64,000 nt of DNA. It comes from Oscillospiraceae bacterium (GTDB taxonomy: Bacteria > Bacillota > Clostridia > Oscillospirales > Acutalibacteraceae). The number at the start of each line of letters is the position of its first letter. Position 1 is the stretch's first letter. The stretch spans positions 1-64,000 of the forward strand of contig JAISJQ010000044.1 in assembly GCA_031261445.1 (NCBI GenBank). The letters are read 5' to 3'. The notes beneath the pieces are model-generated. The model was not told the DNA's origin. It saw nothing but the letters and a program-made list of their open reading frames with translations, and made no database searches. Made by a program: the position numbers and the translations under genes. This document shows positions 1-8,206 of this stretch, one piece after another.

Positions 1-45
1 CTCCCCGCTGAGCCAAATTTCGTTGCCCGCCATCACATGCACCAT
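1..45 (-). CDS. 5' end of an unidentified gene (partial)
   Basis: The first bases of a minus-strand gene that runs off the left edge. Candidate starts are in one frame: ATG at 45, GTG at 42 and 36, ATG at 33. A purine-rich GGAAGAAGG sits just upstream, and its spacing favours the GTG/ATG at 36/33. The readable peptide is MAGNEIWLSGE, too short to identify. A good promoter lies immediately upstream, so this is probably the first gene of a transcript. Confidence 0.45.
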   Translation of the reverse strand, partial: MVHVMAGNEIWLSGE

Positions 46-63
46 CCTTCTTCCGTTTCGGAT

Positions 64-92
64 AGTTTAGCACATTTCTTGATGTTTGTCCA
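64..92 (-). promoter_or_regulatory. Sigma-A promoter for the left-edge gene
   Basis: On the minus strand TGGACA (92-87), a 17-bp spacer and TAAACT (69-64) lie about 20 bp before the start codon of the partial left-edge gene. Confidence 0.5.
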
Positions 93-104
93 GCTTTAGA
101 TGGG

Positions 105-480
105 ACGGGGTAGTAGGGGCTTTTCTGCGCTCGCCCGTGGTATTGTAGGGGTCGCCGCCCACGGCGCCCCGTGGCCCTCCGCGATTTTTCCGAACCGCGG
201 GACGCCGTGGGCAGCCAGACCCCCATTGTGTAGGGGCTTTTCTGCGCTCGCCCGCTGGGTTTGTGATACTATTCCGTTTTGGAAATTCTTCCGTAGGGGG
301 CGATGTCCACATCGCCCCGTTTGTCAATTATCACAAACCACAGCGGGCGGCAGGTTGCCGCCCCTACAGGTTTCATGCCTCCATGTAGGGGCGCGCACCC
401 AGCGTCCGCTGTGGAGAAGACAGATGTTAGAGGACAGAAGACAGAGCTTCGGGCGCAAGTCTGCCCTCTGTAAAATATGT
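105..480. repeat. Cluster of GTAGGGG palindromes and a CAGAGGA array
   Basis: This gene-free stretch is made almost only of repeats. GTAGGGG-type palindromes start near 112, 156, 231, 293 and 383, with one reversed at about 341-368. Each has a different self-complementary core. A CAGAGGA-type heptad array lies at about 418-478. The 265-335 part matches elements near 28.4 kb and 42.25 kb. ORFs called here (for example 100..588) are translations of repeats and were not annotated. Confidence 0.8.
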
Positions 481-561
481 CCAAATCATCAAGAAAATAT
501 GAATAATTTACACAAGAAACTAATTTATTTTTCTAAATTAGAAAAATGGGGGGGTGGAAAG

Positions 562-570
562 TGGTATAAT
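562..570 (+). promoter_or_regulatory. Extended -10 promoter for the 45-aa mini-gene
   Basis: TGGTATAAT is a perfect extended -10. The -35 region is A-rich with no clear TTGACA. It implies a leader of about 65 nt carrying a small GGGC...GCCC hairpin before the mini-gene. Confidence 0.6.
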
Positions 571-642
571 AGTTTCAGAGCAAAATGATCCCTAAGTCAC
601 CGGGCGGGGATTTTGCCCAATTCTAGTAACAGGAGTGTCAAC

Positions 643-780
643 ATGGACGCAATCGTCAAATTCCTCTGGGAAGCGCTTGTACCTTTCATCAATTGGCTGA
701 GCCAACTGGTTGATCCCAGCGCCAAACCACTGCCCACCGATCTCGACGTGCTCTTTCCTCCAAGCCCCCCGTTTCTCTAA
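643..780 (+). CDS. 45-aa amphipathic mini-protein
   Basis: Too short for the ORF track. ATG at 643 follows AGGAG with a 7-nt gap and an extended -10 promoter, and the frame ends at TAA 778-780. Residues 1-23 (MDAIVKFLWEALVPFINWL...) form a hydrophobic/amphipathic helix rich in Trp and Phe. The C-terminal half is Pro-rich and ends PPFL. No signal-peptide cleavage site is obvious. The function is unknown. It resembles, in architecture only, the 41-aa mini-gene at 31.2 kb and the truncated one at the right edge: each is a lone short ORF with its own strong promoter among repeats. A small membrane-active peptide or type I toxin-like role is possible but is only inference. Confidence 0.6.
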   Translation: MDAIVKFLWEALVPFINWLSQLVDPSAKPLPTDLDVLFPPSPPFL

Positions 781-788
781 GCACGAGC

Positions 789-805
789 CCACGGTTTCGC
801 CGTGG
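789..805 (+). other. Small hairpin after the mini-gene
   Basis: CCACGG-TTTCG-CCGTGG is a perfect 6-bp stem 8 bp after the mini-gene stop. It has no T-tract. Confidence 0.35.
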
Positions 806-824
806 CGGCACGTCAGCACAAAAA

Positions 825-866
825 AGCAGGGGCGCACAACCTCCCGGTGGGTTGTGCGCCTCTGCT
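825..866. terminator. Long hairpin, probable terminator
   Basis: AGCAGGGGCGCACAACC pairs almost perfectly with GGTTGTGCGCCTCTGCT around a short loop. The T-tract (TTTTTT) is on the minus-strand side, so it would work best for minus-strand transcription. In the plus direction it could still end the mini-gene transcript. It may also be a variant GTAGGGG palindrome. Confidence 0.5.
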
Positions 867-904
867 GGGTGAATATCCTCACACCTCCCTTTGCCTTCTG
901 TCAT

Positions 905-933
905 TTGACTTGTTCCGCGCCGCATGGTATAAT
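905..933 (+). promoter_or_regulatory. Promoter of the rhuM relic
   Basis: TTGACT (905-910), a 17-bp spacer and TATAAT (928-933) with an upstream TGG make an extended -10. It lies 28 bp before the rhuM-like ATG, with a GGAGG site between. Confidence 0.7.
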
Positions 934-961
934 TGTTTCAGCAGAGCGCAGGAGGACGGCA

Positions 962-1531
962 ATGGACGGCAAGCCCGAAATGATCATCTACCAAACGCAG
1001 GACGGTTTGGCGAAAATCGATGTGCAAATGCAAGGCGAGACGCTGTGGTTGACGCAAGCGCAGATTGCTGAGTTGTATGGGCGCGAACGTTCCGTAATTA
1101 CAAAGCATCTGCGCCACATTTTTGCCGAAGGCGAGTTTGAGGAAAAAAGCAATGTGCATTTTATGCACATTCCAAATTCTGACAAGCCCGTTGCTTACTA
1201 CAACCTTGACGTGATCCTCGCCGTAGGTTACCGCGTAAAATCGACGCGCGGCACGCAGTTTCGCCAGTGGGCGACGCAGGTTTTGCATTCGTACCTGCAA
1301 AAAGGCTTCGCCATGAACGATGACTTTTTGCAGAACATGGGCGGCGGCGTTTATTGGAAAGAGCTGCTTGAGCGCATCCGCGACATCCTTTCAGAGGGCA
1401 AAAGTCAGAAGACAGAGGACAGACGGAGGCGTGAGGATATTCACCCCGTAGGGGCGCGCATCGCGCGTCCGCTGATTGAGAAGGCAGATGTCAGAGGACA
1501 GACCTCTGGGCGTAATTCTGCCCGCTGCTAG
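962..1531 (+). pseudogene. Truncated RhuM-family protein with repeat-encoded tail
   Basis: ATG at 962 follows AGGAGG. Residues 1 to about 147 match the N-terminal half of the RhuM virulence-protein family: YQTQDGLAKIDVQ, WLTQAQIAELYGRERSVI (a helix-turn-helix-like segment), YYNLDVILAVGYRVKS.RGTQFR.WAT and ELLERIRDI. Intact members are usually over 300 aa. Here homology stops at the RIRDI motif, and the last ~42 residues are encoded by a CAGAGGA array plus a GTAGGGGCGCGC palindrome. The original C-terminal half is gone. The start, promoter and frame are intact, so a shortened protein could still be made. RhuM genes often travel with restriction or genomic islands, but nothing else of such an island is visible here. 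Confidence 0.75.
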
Positions 1532-1612
1532 CCGGGCGGATGATATCCGCCCCTACAAACGGAGTTAATCATCGTGTATCTATCCTCTGTCTTCTGACAT
1601 CTGCCATCTGAA
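1396..1612. repeat. CAGAGGA heptads and two GTAGGGG palindromes in and after rhuM
   Basis: CAGAAGA/CAGAGGA units start at the truncation point of rhuM. They are followed by CGTAGGGGCGCGCATCGCGC (about 1448-1475), another heptad block, a reversed palindrome (about 1535-1557) and the inverted heptads CTCTGTCTTCTGACATCTG. Confidence 0.8.
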
Positions 1613-1614
1613 AT

Positions 1615-1643
1615 TTGACAAACCCGCGCGTTTCTGCTATACT
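1615..1643 (+). promoter_or_regulatory. Consensus promoter of the CorC/HlyC gene
   Basis: TTGACA (1615-1620), a 17-bp spacer and TATACT (1638-1643), with TGC before the -10. Confidence 0.8.
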
Positions 1644-1688
1644 AATGGGCACAATAGGATTCAAGAATCAAAAGGAGTTCCCTGCCCC

Positions 1689-3008
1689 ATGGATACTGAC
1701 CCTATGGGTCTGGTCTTGCAAATACTGCTTCTGCTCGTGCTCATCACGGTGAACGCGTTTTTTGTCATGAGCGAGATCGCCGTCATCACCCTCAACGACA
1801 ACAAAAACGATCGCCTAGCCGCCAGCGGCAACAAAAAGGCCATCAAGGTGCAAAAACTCACCGAAAACTCCAGCCGTTTCCTCTCCACCGTGCAAATCGG
1901 TGTGACGCTCGCTGGCTTTTTGAGCTCCGCCCTGGCCTCGCTTACCTTTGCCGATATGCTCACCGATGCCCTCATGCGCACGCCAGCGCAAGCCATCGGT
2001 TTTTCGCTCCTGCACGGCATTTCGGTGGTGGTCATTACCCTGCTCATCAGCTATCTGTCGCTGGTGCTCGGCGAGCTTGTGCCGAAAAAAATCGCCATCC
2101 AGAACCCAGAGAAGGTGGCGTTCGCCGTCTCGAACCTGCTGTATGGCTTCTCCAAAGTCGTCAGCCCCTTTGTGCGCGTGCTGACTTTTTCCACCAACGG
2201 CATCCTGCGCTTCCTGCGCATTGATCCCGATGCGGACGAAGAGGCCGTGACGGAGGAGGAGATCCGCCTGCTGGTGGACGTGGGCGAGGAAAAAGGTGTC
2301 ATCGAGAGCGAACAGGGCGAGATGATCGACAACATTTTTGAGTTCGACGACCTGACGGCGGCGGATCTGATGACCCATCGCACGGACATGGTCAGCTTGG
2401 ACGCGGCGGGTGCGCTGCCAGAGGTGGCCGATCTGGCCGTGGCCACGGGGCACTCCCGCATTCCTGTCTATGAGGACGACCGCGACCACATCGTGGGCAT
2501 CCTCTATAGTAAGGATCTCCTGCCCTTCGTGGGCAAAAATCTCCCCGAAGGACAGACCATTCGCGGTCTGCTGCGCGAGCCGCTGTACGTGCCAGAGAGT
2601 ATGCACTGCGCGGGACTGCTCACGGAGATGAAGCAAAAGCGCGTGCAGATGGCCGTGGTGGTGGACGAATTCGGTGGCACGGCGGGCATTGTGACGATGG
2701 AGGACGTGCTCGAGGCCATCGTGGGCGATATCCAGGACGAATACGATGACGAAGAAAATGACGTGACGAAGATTGACGAGCACACCTTCACCGTGGACGG
2801 CGTGACGTATGTGGACGAACTGGAAGAAATCACTGGTGTGCGCCTGCCCGAAGGGGACTACGACACGCTGGGCGGGTTCATCCTAGCGCAACTGGGCTAC
2901 CTGCCCGAAGACGGCGCGAGCGACCTGACGGTCGAATACGAAAATGTGCGCTTAATCGTGCTGGGCGTGGAAGACCGCCGCATTGGGCGCGTGAGAATAG
3001 AGATTTAG
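1689..3008 (+). CDS. Hemolysin C / CorC-family CNNM-CBS membrane protein
   Basis: This 439-aa protein has the standard three-part layout. An N-terminal DUF21/CNNM membrane domain (about residues 1-190, several hydrophobic helices, starting LLLLVLITVNAFFVMSEIA) is followed by a CBS pair (about 205-330, including DLMTHRTDM and VVDEFGGTAGIVTMEDVLEAIVGDI) and a CorC_HlyC C-terminal domain (about 345-435). The family is linked to Mg2+/Co2+ homeostasis rather than true haemolysis. AAGGAG lies 11 nt before the ATG, and there is a consensus promoter upstream. The stop TAG is itself the first three bases of a TAGTGAA heptad array. It faces the anti-sigma gene tail to tail. The transported ion cannot be told from sequence. 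Confidence 0.93.
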   Translation: MDTDPMGLVLQILLLLVLITVNAFFVMSEIAVITLNDNKNDRLAASGNKKAIKVQKLTENSSRFLSTVQIGVTLAGFLSSALASLTFADMLTDALMRTPAQAIGFSLLHGISVVVITLLISYLSLVLGELVPKKIAIQNPEKVAFAVSNLLYGFSKVVSPFVRVLTFSTNGILRFLRIDPDADEEAVTEEEIRLLVDVGEEKGVIESEQGEMIDNIFEFDDLTAADLMTHRTDMVSLDAAGALPEVADLAVATGHSRIPVYEDDRDHIVGILYSKDLLPFVGKNLPEGQTIRGLLREPLYVPESMHCAGLLTEMKQKRVQMAVVVDEFGGTAGIVTMEDVLEAIVGDIQDEYDDEENDVTKIDEHTFTVDGVTYVDELEEITGVRLPEGDYDTLGGFILAQLGYLPEDGASDLTVEYENVRLIVLGVEDRRIGRVRIEI

Positions 3009-3120
3009 TGAATAGTGAATAGTGAATAGGTGTCGGTCTCTATACCATACCGTGTTTTGCAAAATAGTGAATAAGTTTTTGTTGAAAAACTTATTCACTA
3101 TTACTTATTACCTATCTAGA
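3006..3120. repeat. TAGTGAA heptad array with inverted half between convergent genes
   Basis: TAGTGAA-TAGTGAA-TAGTGAA-TAGGTGT begins exactly at the corC stop. It is followed by an 18-bp perfect inverted repeat (3063-3080 / 3085-3102, loop GTTG) that contains the same heptads inverted. Lying between convergent genes, it may work as a bidirectional terminator. Confidence 0.8.
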
Positions 3121-5340
3121 TTACTTGTCTAGGCGAATGATTCTCATCCCGCCGCGCAGGGGGATGAGCACGGTGCGCGTGGCCTCGTTGACGACCGTGT
3201 TGTAGTCGCTGGCATTGCTCTTGTCATCCACTAGGAGTTTACCCGTCTGGCGGTTATAGACCCGCACGGTGGTCGTGCTCTGGCTGTCGGATGGCCGGAC
3301 GCTCACGATATACTGGCCCGTCTCGCTCACGCTGGCGTAGCCGGATTCGTTGGGGTTCTGGAACGTGAAGCGGCTCAGTGCCCCTTTTTGCGCGTCGAAA
3401 ACCTCCACGCTGCCGTCCAGCGGGCCGGGCCGGATGGGTGCGTTGTCGCACTGCACATAAAAGCGCGTGTTCGGGTTCTCAAAACGCTGGTAGCTGCCCG
3501 AGAAGCGCATGACTTCCAACTGACCTGTGGCGATGTTCACGAAGCCGAAGGCCTCTTGCGCTTCGTTGGACGCGTCGTCGGCGGCAGAGTAGCTGTCAAA
3601 CAGCTGACCGATGAGCGTCAGATGCTCGCGATAGCCGCAGACTTCCGCCGTCACCAGCGTGCCGGTTGTGCCGAATTTCGGCAGGGTGTAAACCAGCTGG
3701 CGGTCGGTCTGCGCAAGGGTGTCGGTATAGATTTTCCGTGTGTATTCGATTGAGCCGTCGTCGAGCACGTAGGCAAAGCGCGTGCCGTCGGCATTGAACA
3801 CGGGCGCATGGAAGGCGTTCGGGTCGGCAAAGCGGAACTGCCCCGCGTCCACCGCATTGAGCCGACTGTCGTACTTTGTCCAGCTCTGCGTGCCGTATTG
3901 ATACACAATCAGACCTTGGTCATAGGGCGTGACGAGCACGGGTTTTTGGTATTGCCCGTTCGCGTCGGGCAGGCCGTGGAACTGTAGATCCGCGCGGTCG
4001 CGCTCTTCTGGTGTGCTGGGCATGAAGAACTCAGAGCTGGGTACGCTCTTCTCGCTCAGCTTGCCCGTGGCGGCATCAAAGAGGCGCAGAGCGGGTGCGC
4101 CGCCCTCGCGGCCAACGTTGAGGATGGTGTCGCCGCTGGCGAAGGTATACACGCCGCTGACAAAGTCCACGTCCGCGAACGTGTAGTCTCTCGCCGCGCC
4201 CGCGGGCAACGTGACGCGCGTTTCGTCGTCTGCGTCCATGGATTGTAGGAGCGCCGCCAGCTTTTCCGCCGCGCGACTTTCTTCCGCCGCGATGGTCGCC
4301 TTGTCGCCCACCAGCCAGATTTCGCTGTCGGACTTGAAGACGTTCGCGTAGCCGTCGGGGCGGTCAAGCGGCACGGCGACCACGGACACGTGATGCCACT
4401 GCGCTTGTGGCGCGGTGAGCGTGATTTTGCGGCTGCGTGCCGCATCCGAGAGCGTCATGTCCAGCGTGGTCTGTCCGTTAAAGACGGTCTGCGGCACATT
4501 GTCCACCCAGATGCTCACCCGCCAGCGCCCCGTGCCCGGCGCGGCGAAGAGCCACAGGTTCAGCGCACCATCGGGCGCACTGGTGTAGTACGGCGAGCGC
4601 TCGGCGGCGGGATCGGGACGCGCACGCAGCGTGAACATCTGGCCGTCCAGCGCGTCTGTGTGCTCGCTCTGGACATCGCTCACGGGCGTGCGCGTTTGCG
4701 CGGGGGCGACCTCACTGCGCAAGCTGTAGCCCACGGGCAACGCCTGCCCACGGTGCTGCGGGAGATAGCTCAGCCAGTCGAGCGACTGGAGAAGATAGGC
4801 CGGGTTCAGAACGGTCAGGACGTCCACCGGCACGAGGGCGTTTTGCGGGACGCCCTCTGGTGTGAACGTGAGGGTGACGGCCGTGCGCGGCTCTGTGAGG
4901 GTGACGCTCTGCAAGAGTGTTGCCTCTTCCTGCGCAACGCGGAACGCCGTGGGTACGCCGTCCACCAGCAGGACAAGGCCGCAATCAAACGCCGTCTTCC
5001 CGCGCGTGAGCGCAATCGTTACGGAGAGCGGCTCGCCCGTGTAGACCAAGGGCGTGTCTTGCGCGGTCACGGGGGTGATGTCCAGCGCGTAGCTGGCCGG
5101 GTCGTTGGGGTCGGCGGGTTTGTTCGCGTCGAGAAAATGCACAGTCGCAAACGCGGTCAGCGACAAGAGTATCAGCAACGCGGCGGCGAGGAGTGCCGTG
5201 CGTGCGCGGGGTGTTTTGGGTTTCATCGTTCGTGTCTCTCCTTTACATTGGGCGCACAGCCGAGCGTTCAGCTGCGCGGAGGGGAGCGCATCAGACGCGA
5301 GCGACTGCGCCAAAAGCGCGTCAAAGTGTTGTTGTGTCAT
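3121..5340 (-). CDS. Membrane-anchored beta-propeller-like protein, probable anti-sigma factor
   Basis: A 739-aa protein whose start overlaps the end of the ECF sigma gene by 20 nt, the usual arrangement for a cognate anti-sigma factor. Residues 1-47 are cytoplasmic and contain RLCAQCK, a CxxC that lacks the His of the zinc anti-sigma motif. One transmembrane helix follows (about 48-67, TALLAAALLILLSLTAFA). The remaining ~670 residues are extracytoplasmic. The second half has short repeated strands and phrases such as DPNAFHAPVFNADGTRFAYV that look like beta-propeller blades. The external part could sense a cell-surface signal. The anti-sigma role is inferred from position and topology; no named anti-sigma domain was recognised. 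Confidence 0.7.
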   Translation of the reverse strand: MTQQHFDALLAQSLASDALPSAQLNARLCAQCKGETRTMKPKTPRARTALLAAALLILLSLTAFATVHFLDANKPADPNDPASYALDITPVTAQDTPLVYTGEPLSVTIALTRGKTAFDCGLVLLVDGVPTAFRVAQEEATLLQSVTLTEPRTAVTLTFTPEGVPQNALVPVDVLTVLNPAYLLQSLDWLSYLPQHRGQALPVGYSLRSEVAPAQTRTPVSDVQSEHTDALDGQMFTLRARPDPAAERSPYYTSAPDGALNLWLFAAPGTGRWRVSIWVDNVPQTVFNGQTTLDMTLSDAARSRKITLTAPQAQWHHVSVVAVPLDRPDGYANVFKSDSEIWLVGDKATIAAEESRAAEKLAALLQSMDADDETRVTLPAGAARDYTFADVDFVSGVYTFASGDTILNVGREGGAPALRLFDAATGKLSEKSVPSSEFFMPSTPEERDRADLQFHGLPDANGQYQKPVLVTPYDQGLIVYQYGTQSWTKYDSRLNAVDAGQFRFADPNAFHAPVFNADGTRFAYVLDDGSIEYTRKIYTDTLAQTDRQLVYTLPKFGTTGTLVTAEVCGYREHLTLIGQLFDSYSAADDASNEAQEAFGFVNIATGQLEVMRFSGSYQRFENPNTRFYVQCDNAPIRPGPLDGSVEVFDAQKGALSRFTFQNPNESGYASVSETGQYIVSVRPSDSQSTTTVRVYNRQTGKLLVDDKSNASDYNTVVNEATRTVLIPLRGGMRIIRLDK

Positions 5341-5824
5341 AGCCTGATGCCTCCAGTTGTTGTTTCAGCAGGGCACGCGCCTTGTGCAGGCGGCTTTTCA
5401 CCGTGCCGGGCGGGATTTTCAGAATGCGGGCGATTTGCCCTACCTTGCAGTCGTTGGTGTAGTGCAGGACGAGCACCACGCGCATTTTCTCTGGCAGTGC
5501 GGCGATGCAGCGTTGTAAAAGCGCGATTTCGTCGTCCCGCTCCAGCTGAACGTCCGGCAGAGGCAGCGTGCTGACCCTGTCGGGGAGCTCGTCCAGCGGG
5601 AGGGGAGTGGGGCGGCGGCGTGCGCTGCGGAAGAGATTGATGCAGGTGGTGAAGAGATAGCTGCGGATGTTGCCGCCTGCGTCCACGCGCCGCCGCCGCT
5701 CCCACAGGCGCAGGAACGTCTCTTGGTACAGGTCGTCAGCGTCCCCGGCGCTCAGCCGCACGCAAAAGCGGTAAAGCGCCGCGCCGTGTTGCTCAACCAA
5801 AAGGCTGAAGTCCGCAAAATCCAT
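5321..5824 (-). CDS. ECF-type RNA polymerase sigma factor
   Basis: A 167-aa sigma-70 family protein read from ATG 5824, which follows AAGGGA. The longer ORF call starts upstream, in the promoter region. Region 2 is at about residues 10-75 (DADDLYQETFLRLWERRR...NIRSYLFTTCINLFRS). Region 4 is at about 105-155 (ALPEKMRVVLVLHYTNDCKVGQIARILKIPPGTVKSRLHKARALLK). There is no region 1 or 3, as expected for the ECF class. It is transcribed first, with the putative anti-sigma gene overlapping its 3' end. The promoter found is sigma-A-like, so autoregulation is not evident. Confidence 0.93.
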   Translation of the reverse strand: MDFADFSLLVEQHGAALYRFCVRLSAGDADDLYQETFLRLWERRRRVDAGGNIRSYLFTTCINLFRSARRRPTPLPLDELPDRVSTLPLPDVQLERDDEIALLQRCIAALPEKMRVVLVLHYTNDCKVGQIARILKIPPGTVKSRLHKARALLKQQLEASGYDTTTL

Positions 5825-5900
5825 CGGCAGTCCCTTGTTGTTTGCTATAGCACATGTATAACGCCGCGCAGGGGCGTTTGGTTCATTTTTCGTTGCATTA

Positions 5901-5929
5901 AGTATACAACATTGCGCAAGAACACGCAA
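5901..5929 (-). promoter_or_regulatory. Promoter of the ECF sigma operon
   Basis: On the minus strand TTGCGT (5929-5924), 17 bp, TATACT (5906-5901), about 77 bp before the sigma-factor ATG. Confidence 0.6.
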
Positions 5930-5937
5930 TGAGGGGG

Positions 5938-6056
5938 GCTATAGAAATCTGTAGGGGCGACCGTCTCGGTCGCCCGTGCGGCAGAATTGCCCTGAATATC
6001 TGTCCTCTCACAGCGGGCGAGCGCAGAAAAGCCCCTACAAACAATTGTTCATTGGT
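5938..6056. repeat. Two GTAGGGG palindromes and a short TTGTTCA unit
   Basis: TGTAGGGGCGACCGTCTCGG-type palindrome (about 5950-5980), then a reversed copy with the CTTTTCTGCGCTCGC core (about 6013-6041) and ACAATTGTTCATTGG (about 6042-6056). 6057-6160 holds no recognised element apart from a weak TATGAT. Confidence 0.75.
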
Positions 6057-6174
6057 CACCTTGTAACCCTCTGTGGCGCAAATGCATATGATACATCGAG
6101 AGCGGTGCAAGGGCGACCTCAACCCTTACATAACGCCTACGCCGACCTCACAAAAATCAATGCGGAGGTACCTT

Positions 6175-6390
6175 ATGGCTTGCGGAAACAACAACTGTCT
6201 TCTCCTTCTTCTGTTGCTCGGTGGTTTGGGCGGCAACTCCTGTGGCGGCGGCTTGCTGGGCAACGGGCTGGGCAACATCACTGAGTGCTTGCCCACCATC
6301 CTGCTCCTCAGCTGCTTGAGCGGCTCGGGCGACGGCGGTCTGCTGGGCAACAACGACTACAACAACGGTTGTGGTTGCGGCTGCAACTAA
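6175..6390 (+). CDS. 71-aa Gly/Leu/Cys/Asn-rich small protein
   Basis: ATG 6175 follows GGAGG with a 6-nt gap. The longer ORF starts upstream lack a site. The protein begins MACGNNNCLLLLLLLGG, continues with Gly-Leu-Asn-rich stretches and isolated Cys residues, and ends NNGCGCGCN. The hydrophobic LLLLLLL run is too short for a full membrane helix. A hairpin terminator follows 9 bp after the stop, so this is a monocistronic unit. No known family was recognised. Cys/Gly/Asn-rich peptides of this size can be spore-coat or surface proteins, metal binders or peptide-natural-product precursors. No modification enzyme is adjacent, so the role stays open. Confidence 0.7.
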   Translation: MACGNNNCLLLLLLLGGLGGNSCGGGLLGNGLGNITECLPTILLLSCLSGSGDGGLLGNNDYNNGCGCGCN

Positions 6391-6399
6391 GCAAACAGG

Positions 6400-6436
6400 C
6401 ACAAAGGCGCGGGGGCTTGACCCCCGTGCTTTTGTG
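6400..6436 (+). terminator. Hairpin terminator after the Gly/Cys-rich gene
   Basis: CACAAA...GCGGGGG-CTTGA-CCCCCGTGC...TTTGTG forms a long stem starting 9 bp after the stop, with TTTTG inside the descending arm. Confidence 0.7.
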
Positions 6437-6457
6437 TTAGGTGATGCGTAATGCGCT

Positions 6458-6500
6458 ACTCTTACAGAGGGCAGATCTTTGGGCGCAATTGTGCCGTCTG
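6458..6500. repeat. Short CAGAGGG element upstream of asnS
   Basis: ACAGAGGGCAGATCTTTGGGCGCAATTGTGCCGTCTG matches the core of the CAGAGGA family (the GGGCGCAA centre). Confidence 0.65.
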
Positions 6501-6501
6501 C

Positions 6502-6534
6502 GCGTTTGACAATCGGTCAAACGCATGGTATACT
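6502..6534 (+). promoter_or_regulatory. asnS promoter with a palindromic operator over the -35
   Basis: TTGACA (6506-6511), 17 bp, TATACT (6529-6534) with TGG extension. A perfect 9-bp inverted repeat GCGTTTGAC-AATCG-GTCAAACGC (6502-6524) covers the -35 and spacer, the position of a repressor site. The regulator is not known. Confidence 0.75.
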
Positions 6535-6600
6535 AAGTGGGAAATATGTGCGCAAACTAGAGCTACACACGTCCGCTTATTTGCCGCGAAGGGAAACGCC

Positions 6601-7953
<1,353 letters not shown>

Positions 7954-7959
7954 GCGGCA

Positions 7960-8190
7960 ATGAACAATTGACAAAGAACAATGGTCAATTGTGTGGTTAC
8001 TCACCCGCTGAACCCCGCAAACCCCTGTATCCCCCCCCAGCGGGCGCACGGGGGCGTGCGCCCCTACAGGTGAAGAGTGACTAAATCAGCCAATACATAA
8101 ATAACCCGTAGAGGCGCGCATCGCGCGTCCGCTGATTTCCAACGAATTTTTCAAGGCACGCGGGACGCCGAGGGCGGCGTCCCCTACATA
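7960..8190. repeat. TGAACAA array and three GTAGGGG palindromes between asnS and trmFO
   Basis: CAATGAACAATTGACAAAGAACAATGGTCAATTG (about 7960-7995) starts 6 bp after the asnS stop. A reversed palindrome (about 8038-8068), CGTAGAGGCGCGCATCGCGC (about 8107-8134) and CGGGACGCCGAGGGCGGCGT (about 8160-8189) follow. The last ends just before the trmFO ribosome binding site. Confidence 0.75.
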
Positions 8191-8206
8191 TCGAAAGGAG
8201 AAACCC

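Noticed and set aside
105-480. Possible CRISPR array
   Set aside because: Units are not identical, spacing is irregular, orientation flips and no cas genes are present. These are dispersed palindromes.
100-588. 162-aa ORF in the left repeat region
   Set aside because: Its sequence is a translation of GTAGGGG palindromes and a CAGAGGA array, with no binding site and no protein-like conservation.
1815-2783. 322-aa minus-strand ORF opposite corC
   Set aside because: Antisense shadow: His/Gln/Arg-rich composition typical of reading GC-rich coding DNA on the wrong strand.
4390-5574. 394-aa plus-strand ORF across the sigma/anti-sigma pair
   Set aside because: Arg/Gly/Val-rich shadow. The minus-strand genes have recognised domains and signals.
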